This document shows, one piece after another, positions 1-12,200 of a DNA stretch of 64,000 nt. The first letter of the stretch is position 1. The number at the start of each line of letters is the position of its first letter. The notes under the pieces are model-generated. The model ran no database searches and was not told the DNA's origin. It saw only the letters and a program-made list of their open reading frames with translations. Both the position numbers and the translations under genes were made by a program. The DNA is from Eunapius fragilis (Eukaryota > Porifera > Demospongiae > Spongillida > Spongillidae): positions 3,507,955-3,571,954 of the forward strand of contig OY811973.1 of NCBI GenBank assembly GCA_963681505.1, given 5' to 3'.

Positions 1-2602
1 ACTTCAGCTGGGCCAATTGAGACGTTTGTTATCCCTGCCTTCTCCAGTAATGACTTCTTCTCTTCATCATTCAATGTGAGCACCTCACTCTCAAGCAGGG
101 CGGATGGTTCCCCTCCACTGATGACACTCCTAGCTGTGTGCATCTCTGAACACCGTGTTTTGACAGTCCTGGAACAAGCAGCTGTAGTTGGATGCCGGGC
201 TTTTGTTAACTTCATGAATATCATTGGCTACAAGGTATGGTGGTCAAACATAACATAACAATTTAAGTGGCACTGAATACGCCTAACCGTCCCTCCTGTA
301 GCCAGCTGTACTGTGGCTTGATCAGGGCTGGTGGAGATGGCCCTCTTCAATAATCCCGCTGCTTCTCTTTCCTCACCAACAGTAAGGGATTGTGTGCACT
401 CATGTTCTTCATAGTACCCAGCCTTTACATCCCTATGGCACACTACACACTGAACCAGAACATCTTTTAGCAGCAGTTGTATAAGGTTGGATGCTGGTCT
501 GATCTCAGTGGGGACCAAGCCACCACCCAGCAAGCAGCAAGGGCACACTGTGGCTGAGGCTGTCACTCGCTGTACAATGCAACTGGTGCAGGCCAGCTTT
601 CCACATGGTAGCTCAAGGGGCTGTGAAAGCACGTTTGCACATACCACACATTTCAACTCATCGAGGACAGTCGTGTTGTTCTGGCCTGACAATGGAGGGT
701 ACGGCTCCCGTGAGAAGATTGGAGGAGGGGCAATTTTCCAAAGGTGTGCAGCTACCATGTTTGGTGTGAGGCCTGGTTGACGTCCTCTGCCAACAGTGAG
801 CTTTCTGGAGTTACCTCCTTTAGCAATAACTTTGAAGTGCTCACACACCTGTGTATTGCATATGATGTTACATGTGTGAACTCTAGCAGGGATGTATAGA
901 TATACAAGTAATAAAAACATTCTCTACACGAGAAGGTTGGTGGTATATAGGAATCAAAGGTGAGATGGTGGTGTAAAAAGCAAGGGAACAAGGCTTTTGA
1001 TTGAAAAGGAAAAATGAAATAGACCTATATTAGCCGCATGTTGTCATATTTTAATGTGCGTGCTAATATAGGTCTATTTCATTTTTCCTTTTCAATCAAA
1101 AGCCTTGTTCCCTTGCTTTTTACACCACCATCTCACCTTTGATTCCTATATACCACCAACCTTCTCGTGTAGAGAATGTTTTTATTACTTGTTTCCTAAA
1201 TTTTTCTGGTGCATTTGGTATTGTACTTAGTTCTTGAAACGCATAGAATAAGGTAGCATAAACGTCAACTTGCGCGATCATGACAGGTTTATATTAGAAT
1301 ATGCAATTCTGTTGAGGTGTGTACCAAATATTACACTAGTCCCCAGACTATCTCCATTGAGGAGCAAAGGATTGATAAAGGTTAAAAACGAAGCCATATA
1401 ATACAAAGAATAAATGCACTCTAAGTAAACTGATCTCACGCTATAATCAGATAAACCATGCACCACAATACATGACCAAATTGACGTAAGCAACTTTGGC
1501 GTTATACACACATTTCAAACAGCGCATATTACTGTAAAACGGAGAGACGCAGTATCTCTACCGCTGTAACTAAACTATTCCTTCCATTTTAGCGATATAC
1601 CATATGCATGCTTATAATTTATCGATCCAACATTTATCGATGCCGTATAAACGTACCTTTGGGTGGTCGTTTTGTTGTTCCTTTCGGTACCGCGCTTGAC
1701 ATACGCACGTTTGACAGATCTGGCAGCATCTGGATCTTTCCACTTTTATATGCTCGAGTGGAATCAGAATTGTCCTCATGAGATTATATGGTAAAACCAT
1801 CGAATTTGATAACGCTGGTTATATTATACTGGTGCGTCATGAACATTGTGATAGCTGATGTAATGTGCTATTTGTAGATCAACACCAAATAAGGTACTAC
1901 TCGCTTCAGCCAATTGCCTGATCGGTTAGGCGTCTAACAGATACCTGAAGATAACATGCGGACACATCCTGAAGCGATTGGTACACATGGCGTGCTTTAC
2001 AAACGTTCCTGTCGTGAGTTATACTCTCCGGAAGGAAGAAGAAGAAGAAGAAGACGACGACGAAGGAGAAATTTTAGGTGGGACTGGGTACGGACGATGG
2101 GGACGAGTATTTTTGTTCTCTAAAAGTACACCGTCTTATGACATATGTATAACGCAGAACTGTTCTCCTTTTTGATATTGCTCGATTGCCACTAAAAGCG
2201 AAGTGACCCGACTCTTGGCTGTCCCGCTAGACGCGAGTGACGTTTTTTTAATGACATTCATGATACTGCAGGATTCCTATATGGAACCTACTCGCGTAGG
2301 TTCCGATGTACCTTACACCCTTCATTTCTATGTTCCTCCCATTCAAATGGTGTCAGTGTACACTTATGGTGCACTTTTTCTGCCCTGGCACGGATGATTC
2401 TCTTCATTAACAGGTGACAGCACTCACAAAAGCGTTCTGGGTGCATGTGAGCATTGTCAGTGGAGGTGTTGATTGCAAAAGCTGTTAACAGGTCATCTGT
2501 GAATCCTTTGCACTCATAAGTGCTCTTCTTTTGCCCACTCTTCATTAGCCTCTTTCCACAAACTCTGCAGTGCAGCGGCAGTTGTTTTGTGTGGTAATCC
2601 AT
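1..2602 (-). CDS. RAG1 N-terminal-like zinc-binding/RING protein, 3' end off window
   Basis: Three exons in phase on the minus strand: 2602-2312, 848-288 and 227 to beyond 1. The introns have GT..AG ends (2311-849 and 287-228, the latter 60 bp). Exon 1 has CRVCG, then HPERFCECC, then a W..H....C half-motif; the splice completes it as GCK|VCEH. This is the C..C / HP..FC..C / W..H....C..C layout of the RAG1 N-terminal zinc region. Exon 2 adds a basic stretch and a RING-like module (CVVC, CGKLACTSC, CPCC). Exon 3 reads PMIFMKLTKARHP and ends in a charged helix. The RAG1 catalytic core is not visible here. Known relatives include vertebrate RAG1 N-termini and N-RAG-like genes or transposon proteins of invertebrates. 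The start is uncertain: an open frame reaches 2644, and a possible acceptor at 2606 would allow an upstream exon. The role may be E3 ubiquitin ligase, DNA binding or transposon-derived; I cannot tell which. No downstream stop is seen, so the gene is partial. Confidence 0.72.
904..1192. mobile_element. Foldback MITE, family A copy 1
   Basis: An almost perfect palindrome. The left arm (904-1033) and right arm (1062-1192) are inverted copies of about 130 bp around a loop of about 28 bp; the ends read ACAAGTAATAAAAACATTCT. There is no coding capacity. It lies in the first intron of the RAG1N-like gene. Diverged copies of the same family occur at 17349-17609 and 30168-30425. Confidence 0.85.
1193..2311. 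other. Rest of RAG1N-like intron 1
   Basis: No convincing exon was found. The exon before and the exon after join in phase without one. A block at about 2025-2170 (GA-rich run, then an ACTGGGTACG-containing stretch and TTTGTTCTCT) resembles 22985-23135, so it is probably a dispersed repeat. Confidence 0.4.
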
Positions 2603-3082
2603 CCCTGTAACCCGCAACATGCATCGATTATTCATAAGATACACTCAAGGTTTTTCTGGTGACAGAAAATCCGAGACCAGGTCTGGTTCGTCAGTTCCGT
2701 TACTGACATGCCTTGGCTTGACCGACAGACTAGTCTTACCTCCAGATCAACTTTGGGTAGCCCGTTCTATTCGATCTCGTTCCCCACCTAACCGAAATAA
2801 GTACCGCATGGGGTTATAAACACGGCTTGCGCATACGGTAGGCCTGAAATTTGGAAAGTGCGTGAGGACTATAAATAAAAGAGCATGAAAGGTTGTGTTG
2901 TATATTAGTTTAAAATATTGCATTTACTGCTTCTTCTGAGAAGTTGTGAGCTTTGAAACATAAGCATTTTTAATGAGGTGTTTCTTCGTTATCTATTAGA
3001 CAGGTACCGTAATGTTCTAATTATAAACCTAGTTTCCAGCCGCATACAACCGTGAAACCAATAAGATGTACGTTTATATATA

Positions 3083-3332
3083 TACCGTAAAATCCCAATT
3101 AACGACGTGGTGTCTATGACGAGCACGCACAAAAACAGCAGCACAGCCGTAACGACATACCCTAGCTTCGCCAGATTTTTGGATTGCAATCATCGATTAT
3201 CCCAGCATGTTTTCAACCTTCAACCACCCTTACAACAGTGCTGGTATTTATATGGCGAGTATCCCAAATCTTCGACGCATGCGTTTTTTGTACCAAATAG
3301 ACGCCGCGGCGTTTAAGTGGGATTTTACAGTA
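3083..3332. mobile_element. Foldback MITE-like element
   Basis: The left end (from 3083, TACCGTAAAATCCCA) and right end (to 3332, TGGGATTTTACAGTA) are inverted copies. Similarity continues inward for about 35 bp with mismatches. The element is about 250 bp and non-coding. The flanking 2645-3082 shows no gene. Confidence 0.6.
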
Positions 3333-3352
3333 TTAATCATTTTCAAAGTCGC

Positions 3353-3531
3353 AGGGTATGTAGGCCCCCTTTTCCACCATCAGGGTATGTAGGCCCCCCT
3401 TTCCACCATCAGGGTATGTAGGCCCCCCTTTCCACCATCAGGGTATGTAGGCCCCCTTTTCCACCATCAGGGTATGTAGGCCCCCATTTTCCACCATCAG
3501 GGTACGTAGGCCCCCTTTTCCACCATTCAAA
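3353..3531. repeat. 29-bp minisatellite, about 6 units
   Basis: Tandem units begin CAGGGTATGTAGGCCCCC and end TTTCCACCAT. They differ mainly by C/T changes in the C run. A poly-C run follows at about 3569-3591. Open frames across it are repeat artefacts. Confidence 0.85.
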
Positions 3532-3914
3532 TTGCCACAAAACAACTGTTCCAAGAAACCAATGCATCCCCCCCCCCCCCCCCCCCCCCCCTCCCACCAC
3601 TCAGATTGCCCTGAGTTTGCTAGTATCGGTGGGTAAAGCCTAACGTGCAACTATGTCCAATTAAGAAGTTGCCACACAAGTGTACACTGGCCCAAGTGTG
3701 GTGCAAATTAGGATGAGAGCCCCCCACCCCCTGGATTGAATACACATGCATGTAGGGTTGTACGCCTTTTCAATACTCCTGCAAAACTATTCCTCACAGC
3801 TATATTGCAACAACACCACCACTGACAAGGGATAAAAAAAATTCAATCCATCATTGGCCACAACATGTGTCATTGGAAGCCCTCTCTATGCCTACATGAT
3901 GTCATAGCGTGGAG

Positions 3915-4770
3915 TGCATCCTGATACAGTAGCATTAAACCCTGCTATTGAGTACAATGTGAATACATGTGAATACAGCTGAATGGTCGGAGTGTACGAT
4001 ACATCAATACAATAAAGGTTGTTTGTAATTACGTGATGTATGTCAAGAGTGAGTTATGCTCTTGAATGAATACCCAATGACTCGGAAGATGAACCCACCT
4101 TAACTGAGAGGTGGCAAAACGAAACCTAGCGCATAGTTTCCATTATTCTAAGGGACACCTATGTCCTCTACAACTTCTTTCTTACACACTGGAACTGTCC
4201 ATCATGGAGGTACAGTGGCCTGAATTTTAATTATGTGTATTGCATGCATCAACTTTGATGGATATTGTGTTAGGTCACTTCACTGCCTTCAACCCCCATA
4301 TAAGAATGTAGAACCAAAGCAAGGCCAAGACAGTTTATGCTTGGAGTACCACGGTTGGTATATTTAGCCCCAGTATATATAGCCCCAGATTTAGAATTCT
4401 CAACAGGTACACCTGTAGGTATACATAGATGTCATAGCAATCAGGTATATGTAGATGTCACAGCAATCAGGTAATATGTCTTGGTAGTGAGAAAAAGCAG
4501 TGTGTCCCTTTGCAATGGGCTGGTAGCTTGTAAGAACAAAATTAGTTTTAAATGGCCAATCATATTTTTGTGTTCATAACTAAATGTGTGCTCTACCTAG
4601 AAAATCTACTTTTCTTTGCTTGTAAGTATTTAAGGGGGGGGGGGGGGGGGGGGGGGGGGGAGAATGGGAAAAGAGAAATAAGGAGGGATTGGTGCCGTGT
4701 TTTAACCAATTCATCTGCATACTCATGGCTTGCCCACAGATAGCAAATCTCTACTAGGAAGATTATGGTA
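3915..4770 (+). repeat. Large inverted repeat, left arm
   Basis: Segments 3915-4010 and 4535-4765 match the reverse complement of 6890-6990 and 6480-6690 respectively (for example CTTTGCTTGTAAG and ATTCACATGTATTCACA in the other arm). The gap between the matching parts holds the MITE at 4104-4302, so that element inserted into this arm. A poly-G run is at about 4636-4660. No gene is seen. Confidence 0.65.
4104..4302. mobile_element. MITE family B, diverged copy
   Basis: It shares with the 8561-8817 element the ends (GGCAAAACGAAACCTAGCGC and a matching right end before CCCCCATAT). It also shares the core GGACACCTATGTCCTCTAC and a CCATCATGGAGGTACAG-like stretch. It is non-coding. Confidence 0.65.
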
Positions 4771-5362
4771 GTATTACAGTCTATTAGAACATATCCATGT
4801 AATCATCTTTTGAGGAATTGAAGTTCCTTTTCTGGTTTGGTTGTTCACCCACCTTCACTCTAATCATGTGCTACCTATGGCTGCGTGGTATTGACATACA
4901 TTATAATGTGCATCATATTAATTTGTATTGCAATGAGCAAAAATTGCATCACAATTTGCAAATACATCTGAGCACTATATGTATTGTAACAGGCCGCCTA
5001 TTAAGTAGTAAACCAGTACATTATACCACATTGCTGACATCAAGAGGCTGGTGATTGATTCCTTTTAGCCACGTAACAAAAGGCTTTATCTATAACTTCT
5101 TCCTTCAGGGTATGAGCACGATTGCTAAGCCCTACTGGCATAATAATTTACAGGTAATATATGTCACTATTTATAATGTGTACTTAAAAAATAATAATAT
5201 ACCTCTTAGGGGATGCAGCTTATATTGGATCACATTTGTATGTATACATTGGAGGCTATTGGACGTGAACATGAAAGTGAAAGCCATGGAACAAAAGCAT
5301 ATGCATGAGATATGAAAAACATTGAGGATGCTGGCCAGTGATGCACACACAAAGAGCTTTAC

Positions 5363-5900
5363 TCATAGGAGTTGAAACAAATATCTTTCAGCAGGAGTGC
5401 CAAAATGGTGTATAAATGTGCTACAAGAGAGGGTTTTCAAATAATAAAGGTTTAGGTATTTTATGAGCACAATTATACAGACAATTTCACAAAGGCACCA
5501 GTCAGGAATGAAGGATGCTGCTCTTCCAATCGGAGCTACACTCCTCATCTCTTCGTATGTAGGAGAGAACTCACAGGTGAGCCCATGATAGCCACTGGCT
5601 TTCCTGCCTCTGGAACACAGGACGCAGTGAACCACATCGCCTAGGAGCTTCAACACTAAGGATTGTGCTGGTTTAATATGAGGTGGTGTAAGTGGCTCTT
5701 GGTTGAAGCAGTGTGGACACTGCACATATGTGGACACGCTTGGAACAGCACTGCGCATCAACTGCAGAGGCTGGTAAGGATCTCATAGCACAGTGGACAC
5801 CTGCAGTAACACAGACGGGTGAATTGAATTGGCACGGCAGCTTTGTTTGCAATAGTTGTATGGTGCGCACCTACCTGCATGTTTGTTTTGCGTGCAAGTA
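5363..5900 (-). pseudogene. Degenerate RAG1N-like RING fragment
   Basis: On the minus strand 5797-5757 reads CPLCYEILTS, like the first half of the RING in the gene at the left edge. From 5750, MRSAVPSVSTYVQCPHC and then VVHCVLCSRGRKASGYHG follow the second half and the linker (VQCVVCHRDVKAGYYEEH in the intact gene). The middle RING part (GSFVCNSCMV, compare GKLACTSCIV) is found on the plus strand at about 5835-5870. The module is therefore scrambled, apparently by a small inversion, and has stops. It lies between the two arms of a large inverted repeat. Stretches 4770-5360 and 5900-6480 show no gene. Confidence 0.5.
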
Positions 5901-6479
5901 TGTATGAGTTAAATAATGAACACTACAACATTGGCTTCTTATATGCTTTGAAAAGTCCCACCATGTGATAAGTTACCAATGCATAGCTGGCACAGTACTG
6001 TAGTCACAATTATACCAGCCCTGTTATCCCAAATTGACAGTACTAATGAAATGACCCGGTCTCTATTGTACTCCAATGTCGCACCTCATACACCCATGAG
6101 CCTTCGTAGGAGGTTATTTTAGCATTCAATATTTACATTGTTTCTAATGGTGTTGTATACATTGCTGCATCATCACTCCTGTCCATCACAGTGTCCTCGC
6201 ACAGGTCTACCTTAGTGATGTGTAGACACTCTGAACTGAACACCTACAATGAGTGCATGCAAGGTGTTGATGTGAGGAAAATAAAAGTTCTTATGTTTTG
6301 GACTGTTTTTGTTTTGGTGCTATACTGTGTTCTGGTGGTTTCTGTTGACCCTCTGACCATTCATAATGGTAATCACTAAAATGTTTGAACAATTAACACT
6401 ATCGACCCCCTCTTCCAACACAGACCACACATTTCTTTCTTGATTATATAAATAAAGACTTTGTAATGCTACCACGAGT

Positions 6480-6990
6480 AGAGATTTGCTAGGGGGCAAG
6501 CCATGAGTATGCAGATGAATTGGTAAAATAATCTCTACTTCCCCCCCCCCCCCCCCCCCGCCTAAAATGCTTACAAGCAAAGAAAAGAAGATGTTCTAGG
6601 TACTGTGCACACATTTAGTTTTTTTTTTTTTAATATCTCTATGAACACAACAATTTTGCTTTGCCATTTACAACTTAAAGTGACAGGATGAAGTTTTGAC
6701 CTTTTGTTATTTTGTTTATAGCTATGAGGAGTTTTAATGCCAGAGCTTAGTGATGAGTTTGTGTGTCATGATGTAATTATAACTACATTTGCATTGAGAG
6801 CCATACCGTGCCACACCATCGGGTCATTAGGTGTTCATAACTCACTCTTGAGTGCCAACACTGAGCAATCCCAGAACCTTTATTGTCTTCAGTTGTATGG
6901 ATGCATCATGCACTTTGACTCTTCAGCTGTATTCACATGTATTCACATTGCACTCAATAGCAGGGTTTAATGCTACTGTGTTAGGTGCAG
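6480..6990 (-). repeat. Large inverted repeat, right arm
   Basis: Inverted partner of 3915-4770. Poly-C at about 6540-6558 pairs with poly-G of the left arm, and an A/T-run expansion lies near 6620. The segment 6690-6890 has no counterpart or is highly diverged. It is non-coding. Confidence 0.65.
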
Positions 6991-7036
6991 TGAACTACAA
7001 CATCACCTATAGCTAGGAGATTCGACACAAAGGTGT

Positions 7037-7193
7037 ATGCGGGTTTAATATAAGATGGTGTAAGTGGCTCTGGTTGACACATGTGGACAATGTGGACACT
7101 ACTTTGAGACGCTTATGACAGACTGTTGCACTGCACATCAGCTACAGAGGATGGTAAGGATATCAAAGAGCACAGAGGACACCTGAGATAAAA
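7037..7193 (-). pseudogene. Third RAG1N-like RING fragment
   Basis: It aligns in the same orientation with 5669-5810 (shared GGTTTAATAT, GGTGTAAGTGGCTC, GTGGACAATGTGGACAC versus GTGGACACTGCACAT, and GGTAAGGAT). Several indels destroy the frame. Only the part around the second RING half is left. Confidence 0.5.
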
Positions 7194-7261
7194 TTGGTGT
7201 CATGATCAGATCCTGAACCGTGAGATATATTCAATGTGCTTGATAACTTGATAAGGTCGCA

Positions 7262-7322
7262 GACACACACGCACGCACACACACACGCGCACACACACAC
7301 GCACGCACACAACACACACACA

Positions 7323-7385
<63 letters not shown>

Positions 7386-7393
7386 GCACACAC
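7262..7393. repeat. (CA)n microsatellite
   Basis: Interrupted CA dinucleotide run of about 130 bp with CG variants at the left. Open frames of 60-76 codons in it are artefacts. Confidence 0.95.
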
Positions 7394-7677
7394 AAGATCT
7401 GTAATGCATCACCGCCACCATAGATATTTATTATATTTAATTTATAATTAATCTATGCTGCCATTGTAGCTGGGCGCTGCCGTTCACTAAATTATTTCAT
7501 TCCGATATAGAAAGAAAGCAGTATCGGTAGTGTAGGCGATTACAAATTGCTGGGGAATCAATGCCAATAAAACACTTTCAAGGTCAGGATTGGTTCCTGG
7601 CCATCCACTCCAACTCCTCCAAAACCCTTAATGAAATGTATTGTCGCTCAGCACGGTCCCGAAGCCGAGTCCCACAG

Positions 7678-7838
7678 GAAAAAAATCGTGTTCCGGACCT
7701 TGGGTTTTATCCTATCGACCTTGGGATCTGTACCATCAAATGTATTCACTGTTGTCTTAGGCACTTTGAATACGTTTGATGGAACAGATCCCAAGGTTGA
7801 TAGTGTAAAACCCTAGGTCCGGAACACGATTTTTTTCC
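7678..7838. mobile_element. Foldback MITE
   Basis: The arms 7678-7748 and 7768-7838 are near-perfect inverted copies (outer ends AAAAATCGTGTTCCGGACCT), with a 19-bp centre. No ORF. The rest of 7395-8560 shows no supportable gene; a poly-C run is at 8411-8426. Confidence 0.85.
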
Positions 7839-8560
7839 CTCGTGTCCTCCTTGTTTAGTTAACAAACCTCATTTTTAATACGTATTCTAATATTCGTATG
7901 TTTTATTCCATTCCCTCATAAATGGAATATTCAAGATGGAGCGAGCTCGAAACTTGGAGTCCTGAAAGAAACCTACCCAGGTCAGCATTCGCCGCTTTTT
8001 CTTTATTTTTAAACTGTTGAAGCAGTGCAGTTTTTAAAATTACCGCATGTATAAGGCTCGATAGAGACCAAGCAGCGTACAAACTCATAACATGACACTT
8101 GCCCCCCGCCCTATGGCTTGTCACAATCAAGAAGCCACGGTACCTACAACTGTGCCGCACCTCATTGGACCAATTCGTGGTACCGCGTAACACGTTAATA
8201 AACCAGAGATAACTATTGTCAGTAGACCAAGGGCGGGGGGCGGAGCGGCGGGATTCGGACCCCCCCCAAACTGCAGTATGAATAATTAACGTATACGTGG
8301 TTACGGTGTGCGATGGTGACGAATTGAACGAATGGAACGGGAAACCATAATTGTTACCAGCGCTGCTACCAAGTGCGTGTCTCTAAAGCTTCCGCACCCT
8401 CATTATTATTCCCCCCCCCCCCCCCCTCCCCCTTCCCTTGCATAGATAATATCCACAGAGGCGGATGCAGACAGGTGTGGTTCTATATTAGCCGTATATT
8501 GTTGTTTACGTACAAACATCCTCTCACGTACGTAATAATGCAATACACCCGTAAAAGTAT

Positions 8561-8817
8561 ATATGGGGTCGAGGCAGCGAAAAGGGACCTAGCGCATATT
8601 TTTTCAAGTTTTCAAATTATTTCATATTCATAGAGACACCTACGTCCTCTACAACTTCTTTCTTACGCACTGGAAATTAGCCTGTCCATCATGGAGTTAC
8701 AGGATCCTGAATTTTTAATTACGCGTACATTTTTATTGCACGCGTGGACTTTGATGCTCCTTCCTGGAAATTTTTGTAATATGCGCTAGGTCCCTTTTCG
8801 CTGCCTCGACCCCATAT
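8561..8817. mobile_element. MITE family B with perfect 39-bp TIRs
   Basis: The ends 8561-8599 and 8779-8817 are exact inverted copies over 39 bp (ATATGGGGTCGAGGCAGCGA...). The interior is shared with the diverged copy at 4104-4302. It is non-coding. Intact TIRs suggest recent activity or gene conversion. Confidence 0.85.
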
Positions 8818-9039
8818 CCTGTTTTACTACAGAACTACGCCAGTCTGTATCCTCTAATGATCCTGGTACGCCACACCACTGGTGGGAATGATTCAGTGAT
8901 GGCGATAGGAATTATGCGTGTTTCAGGCAGAGTTCTCATATCAGTGTTCGCCCGCTACCAGTGCACTGCGAAGTGTAGGGCAAGTAAAGATTTTTTTCTT
9001 ACTGAGATATAAACAAAGTATGGGACAATGTCCACCTTC

Positions 9040-9250
9040 TGGATATTTTTTCAAGTTTTCAAATTTTTCATTTTTCGTGAACTCTAAAGAGCTTCTATCA
9101 AATGGTCCTTACACATCCTAAATTGGACTATCCATCATAAAGTTATTAGGCACTGAATTTATAATTAGCCATACATTTCAATGCGAGCGTTATTTGCTTG
9201 TCCTGGAAAATTTGATAAAGTATCATAAGGGTTTTCCAACCTGGTTGAAA
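9040..9250. repeat. Diverged relative of MITE family B
   Basis: The stretch TTTTTTCAAGTTTTCAAAT, then CTATCCATCATAAAGTTAT and CACTGAATTTATAATTA, follow in the same order as in 8597-8730. The TIRs are eroded. A weaker echo is at 11930-12260 (TTATGATGGATAATCCA). Confidence 0.45.
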
Positions 9251-12200
9251 AAACAAATACATGTATGTTCATTTCTAGTACAATATGCCTGAATAATCAT
9301 AGGTGGTATAATTCCCATCTGCTGGCCTATCATTGAATCTCATTCCCACCAGTGGGTGTGGCGTTACATTGGAATTCAACTCGTTCCCAGTCTCTGTTGA
9401 TACGTGTGCACGCATAATGATGTCATAGACCAAGATGTTATCACGTGGGAGTCTTTACCACCAAGACCAATGAGGATCCAGAAATTTTTTGCTAGTGGGG
9501 GCAAAGGGGAGGGGCGTATAATATTTATGCGTGGGTGTGAGTACCAATATTTGTTATGTTTATTTTGGCACGTTTTTCGTTGCAGTAGCTACTCATTATC
9601 TAACACATGACCACTTGTTCCAGTTAATTGCTTATTGGTCAAACGCTCCCTAAGGATACAATTCATCATGGCACATGTACAGTAGTGAGTTACGATAGCG
9701 AACATTGGGGAATCGCCTAATTATGCCTAATGAGGAGATCTTCGAACGATAATTGTTATTATTGCTACTTAAGTCATGCTGATGGTAAAATAGAAGAGGA
9801 GTCACGAAAGCTAGCTATAGAGTAGGCAGAACTGCGACAACATCTCTGCCCTCAATGAAAGTAGCAACTATTTCAAGTTGCTCTGGTTTCATCTCTGGGT
9901 AGCAAAAGGAAATTGAGACAACGTGTAAAGTGATGTAACAGAACCAAAAAAATAAAGTGCAAAATATAGGGGTTTTTTTTTAACTTTCCAAAAAACCTTG
10001 CTCTCTTCCTTTTTACACTACTTTTGCCTTCAATTCATCCCACCACTCATTGGAGAATTTTTACCCTGTACTAATTCGGAGTCCGGATGCAACTCAAACT
10101 CCCAGTTGCACCTGATATGACATTGTGCTACATGTGTGAAAAACACCAGCTGGTATTTTCTTTGAGATACGTCTCTTTGTTACCACAGTTCTTATAGTCG
10201 ATCTCTCAATCGAGTCTTGAGGTTCTATTCTTTTGTTCTGACAAAAACAAAACAACTTCACAGCAACAGTATTGTCTATTTGCATCCTAAAATGTGTACA
10301 GTGGTACACAAATTACTCCTTTCATTTTGCTGCATTATATCTCATACCAGCAGTGAGCATTTTACACAACTTGTGAAAATCTATACCCCCTATGGTGGGT
10401 GTTAACTTGTGGTTAAGTATGTCATGAATATGCTAATTTTGGCTAATTGCAATAACAACTCTTAATCCTGCTATCTATAGCACTGCAGAACACTGCAAAA
10501 GTTAGAGATTAAAACAAACATGATGGGAACATTCTCGATAAGTCAAATTTTATCCACATAGTTTGTTTTTTATGTACACCAAACAAATGCTGTTTCTTTT
10601 TGGTAATCACTTTTACAGTCATACTCCAGAGTATGCTCTAATTTGTGTACGCCTGTACACATATTACATTACTTCACATAGTAGTATACTGTTTTCAAAT
10701 GAGTATTGAAAGTGATAGAGGGCATGATATAGTAACTATATAATATGAAATTATTCATGTGGTTGTATCAGGAATGTTTTGTACACAAATTAGTCCTATG
10801 TAGGAAAATGATGTTCATTGCAAAAGAATCATGCAAATTCAATCACTTGTGTATCAAAAAACAGCAACAATGCTAAATGTTCATGTTAGTATCACTCCAC
10901 CATCTCAGGGCAGACTGCTGCTTTAGGTTTTGAGGTTTTACTCCTTCACTCCTACTTACACTTCCTCTACCACTACTAGCACTTCCTCCACCTCTACTTG
11001 CACTTCCTCTACCACTTCGAATTCCCTACCATGCCTCCACTACTCACGCTTTCCCTATTTGAACCTTCCGTGCTTGTGCCTCCACTATTCGCGCCTCCAC
11101 TATTCACACCTCCACTATTTGCACTCCACTACTCACGCCTCCACCATTTGCACCTCCATTATTCGAGCCTTCAGTGCTTGTGCCTCCACTGTCAACACAT
11201 CCTCTTGCTCTGCGTACACGTACACCTCAGTCGCATGCGCAAAGTTTTCTTTGTTTTTCTAATGCGGTTTATTTGTCAGATAACAATCAAATAATTTGAA
11301 TTATTAGTGAACATCAATTAATTATCTGTTGTGTACTCAGATATTGATTTTTGAATGACAGATGTGATTACTTACAAAGATAAGGTAGGGTAAGTAATTT
11401 GCGCTCCCCTGTACACATATTACCCAATATGTGTACAGGATGCAAATAGACAGTATGTCTGTAATAACTTATTCTGCTAATATAATCAACCTCGGATCCT
11501 CGCCGTTGTAGCTAATGATTTTACGATTTCACGATTCCTATACAGTTCCAGATTAGTATCCCCCCCCCCACCCCCCCACCCCCCCTGGAGGCAAAGCTTC
11601 ACCAGGCCGTGGCCTCTTTTGAGGATTTGTGCAATTACAAAAACTGATTCGAGCATGCCAACACTAATCCTATTATCACTGTCAGACTAATCTAGTGTTA
11701 ATAGCCACATTAGGACTTTCGCCAAAGCGTGAAGGTTGGGCTATGCCCAACTAGTTAGTTTAATGTGTGGTAGATGCGCTGGACACATGCACTGCTACAT
11801 ACATGTACAACCCACAAAAACACACGTACACATGTTTGCATACTCAAGTCCTATGAATGTGCAACTCTAATATACAGCGCATGAAGCTCTGCCACAGTGA
11901 AAAAAGACCGCGAATAAATTTTTATTTCATAAATGATCAGTAAAATCACCGTTTCAAAATTTTCAGGACAATGCTAGCGAAAGAAGAGTAATTCTCACAA
12001 TAAATTTTATTCAGTGCCTTATAACATTATGATGGATAATCCAATTTTGGATGCTTAAGGATCATGTGATAGAGACTTTATGGAAAATTAATTTTAAAAA
12101 CTTGAAAATCAACACAGAAGCATAATCATCCTTCTTGGTAGATTCCTTTTATTTTATTTTCTGTGAACTGTGAGTTCTAATCATTTATTCACACCAAGTA

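Noticed and set aside
2288..2311. Extension of the zinc-motif frame past VHRNLRE
   Set aside because: The donor AAG|GTACAT at 2311 joined to the acceptor at 848 restores the conserved C..C pair, so the read-through is intron.
7163..7451. Cys-Val and His-Thr repeat proteins
   Set aside because: Translation of the (CA)n microsatellite.
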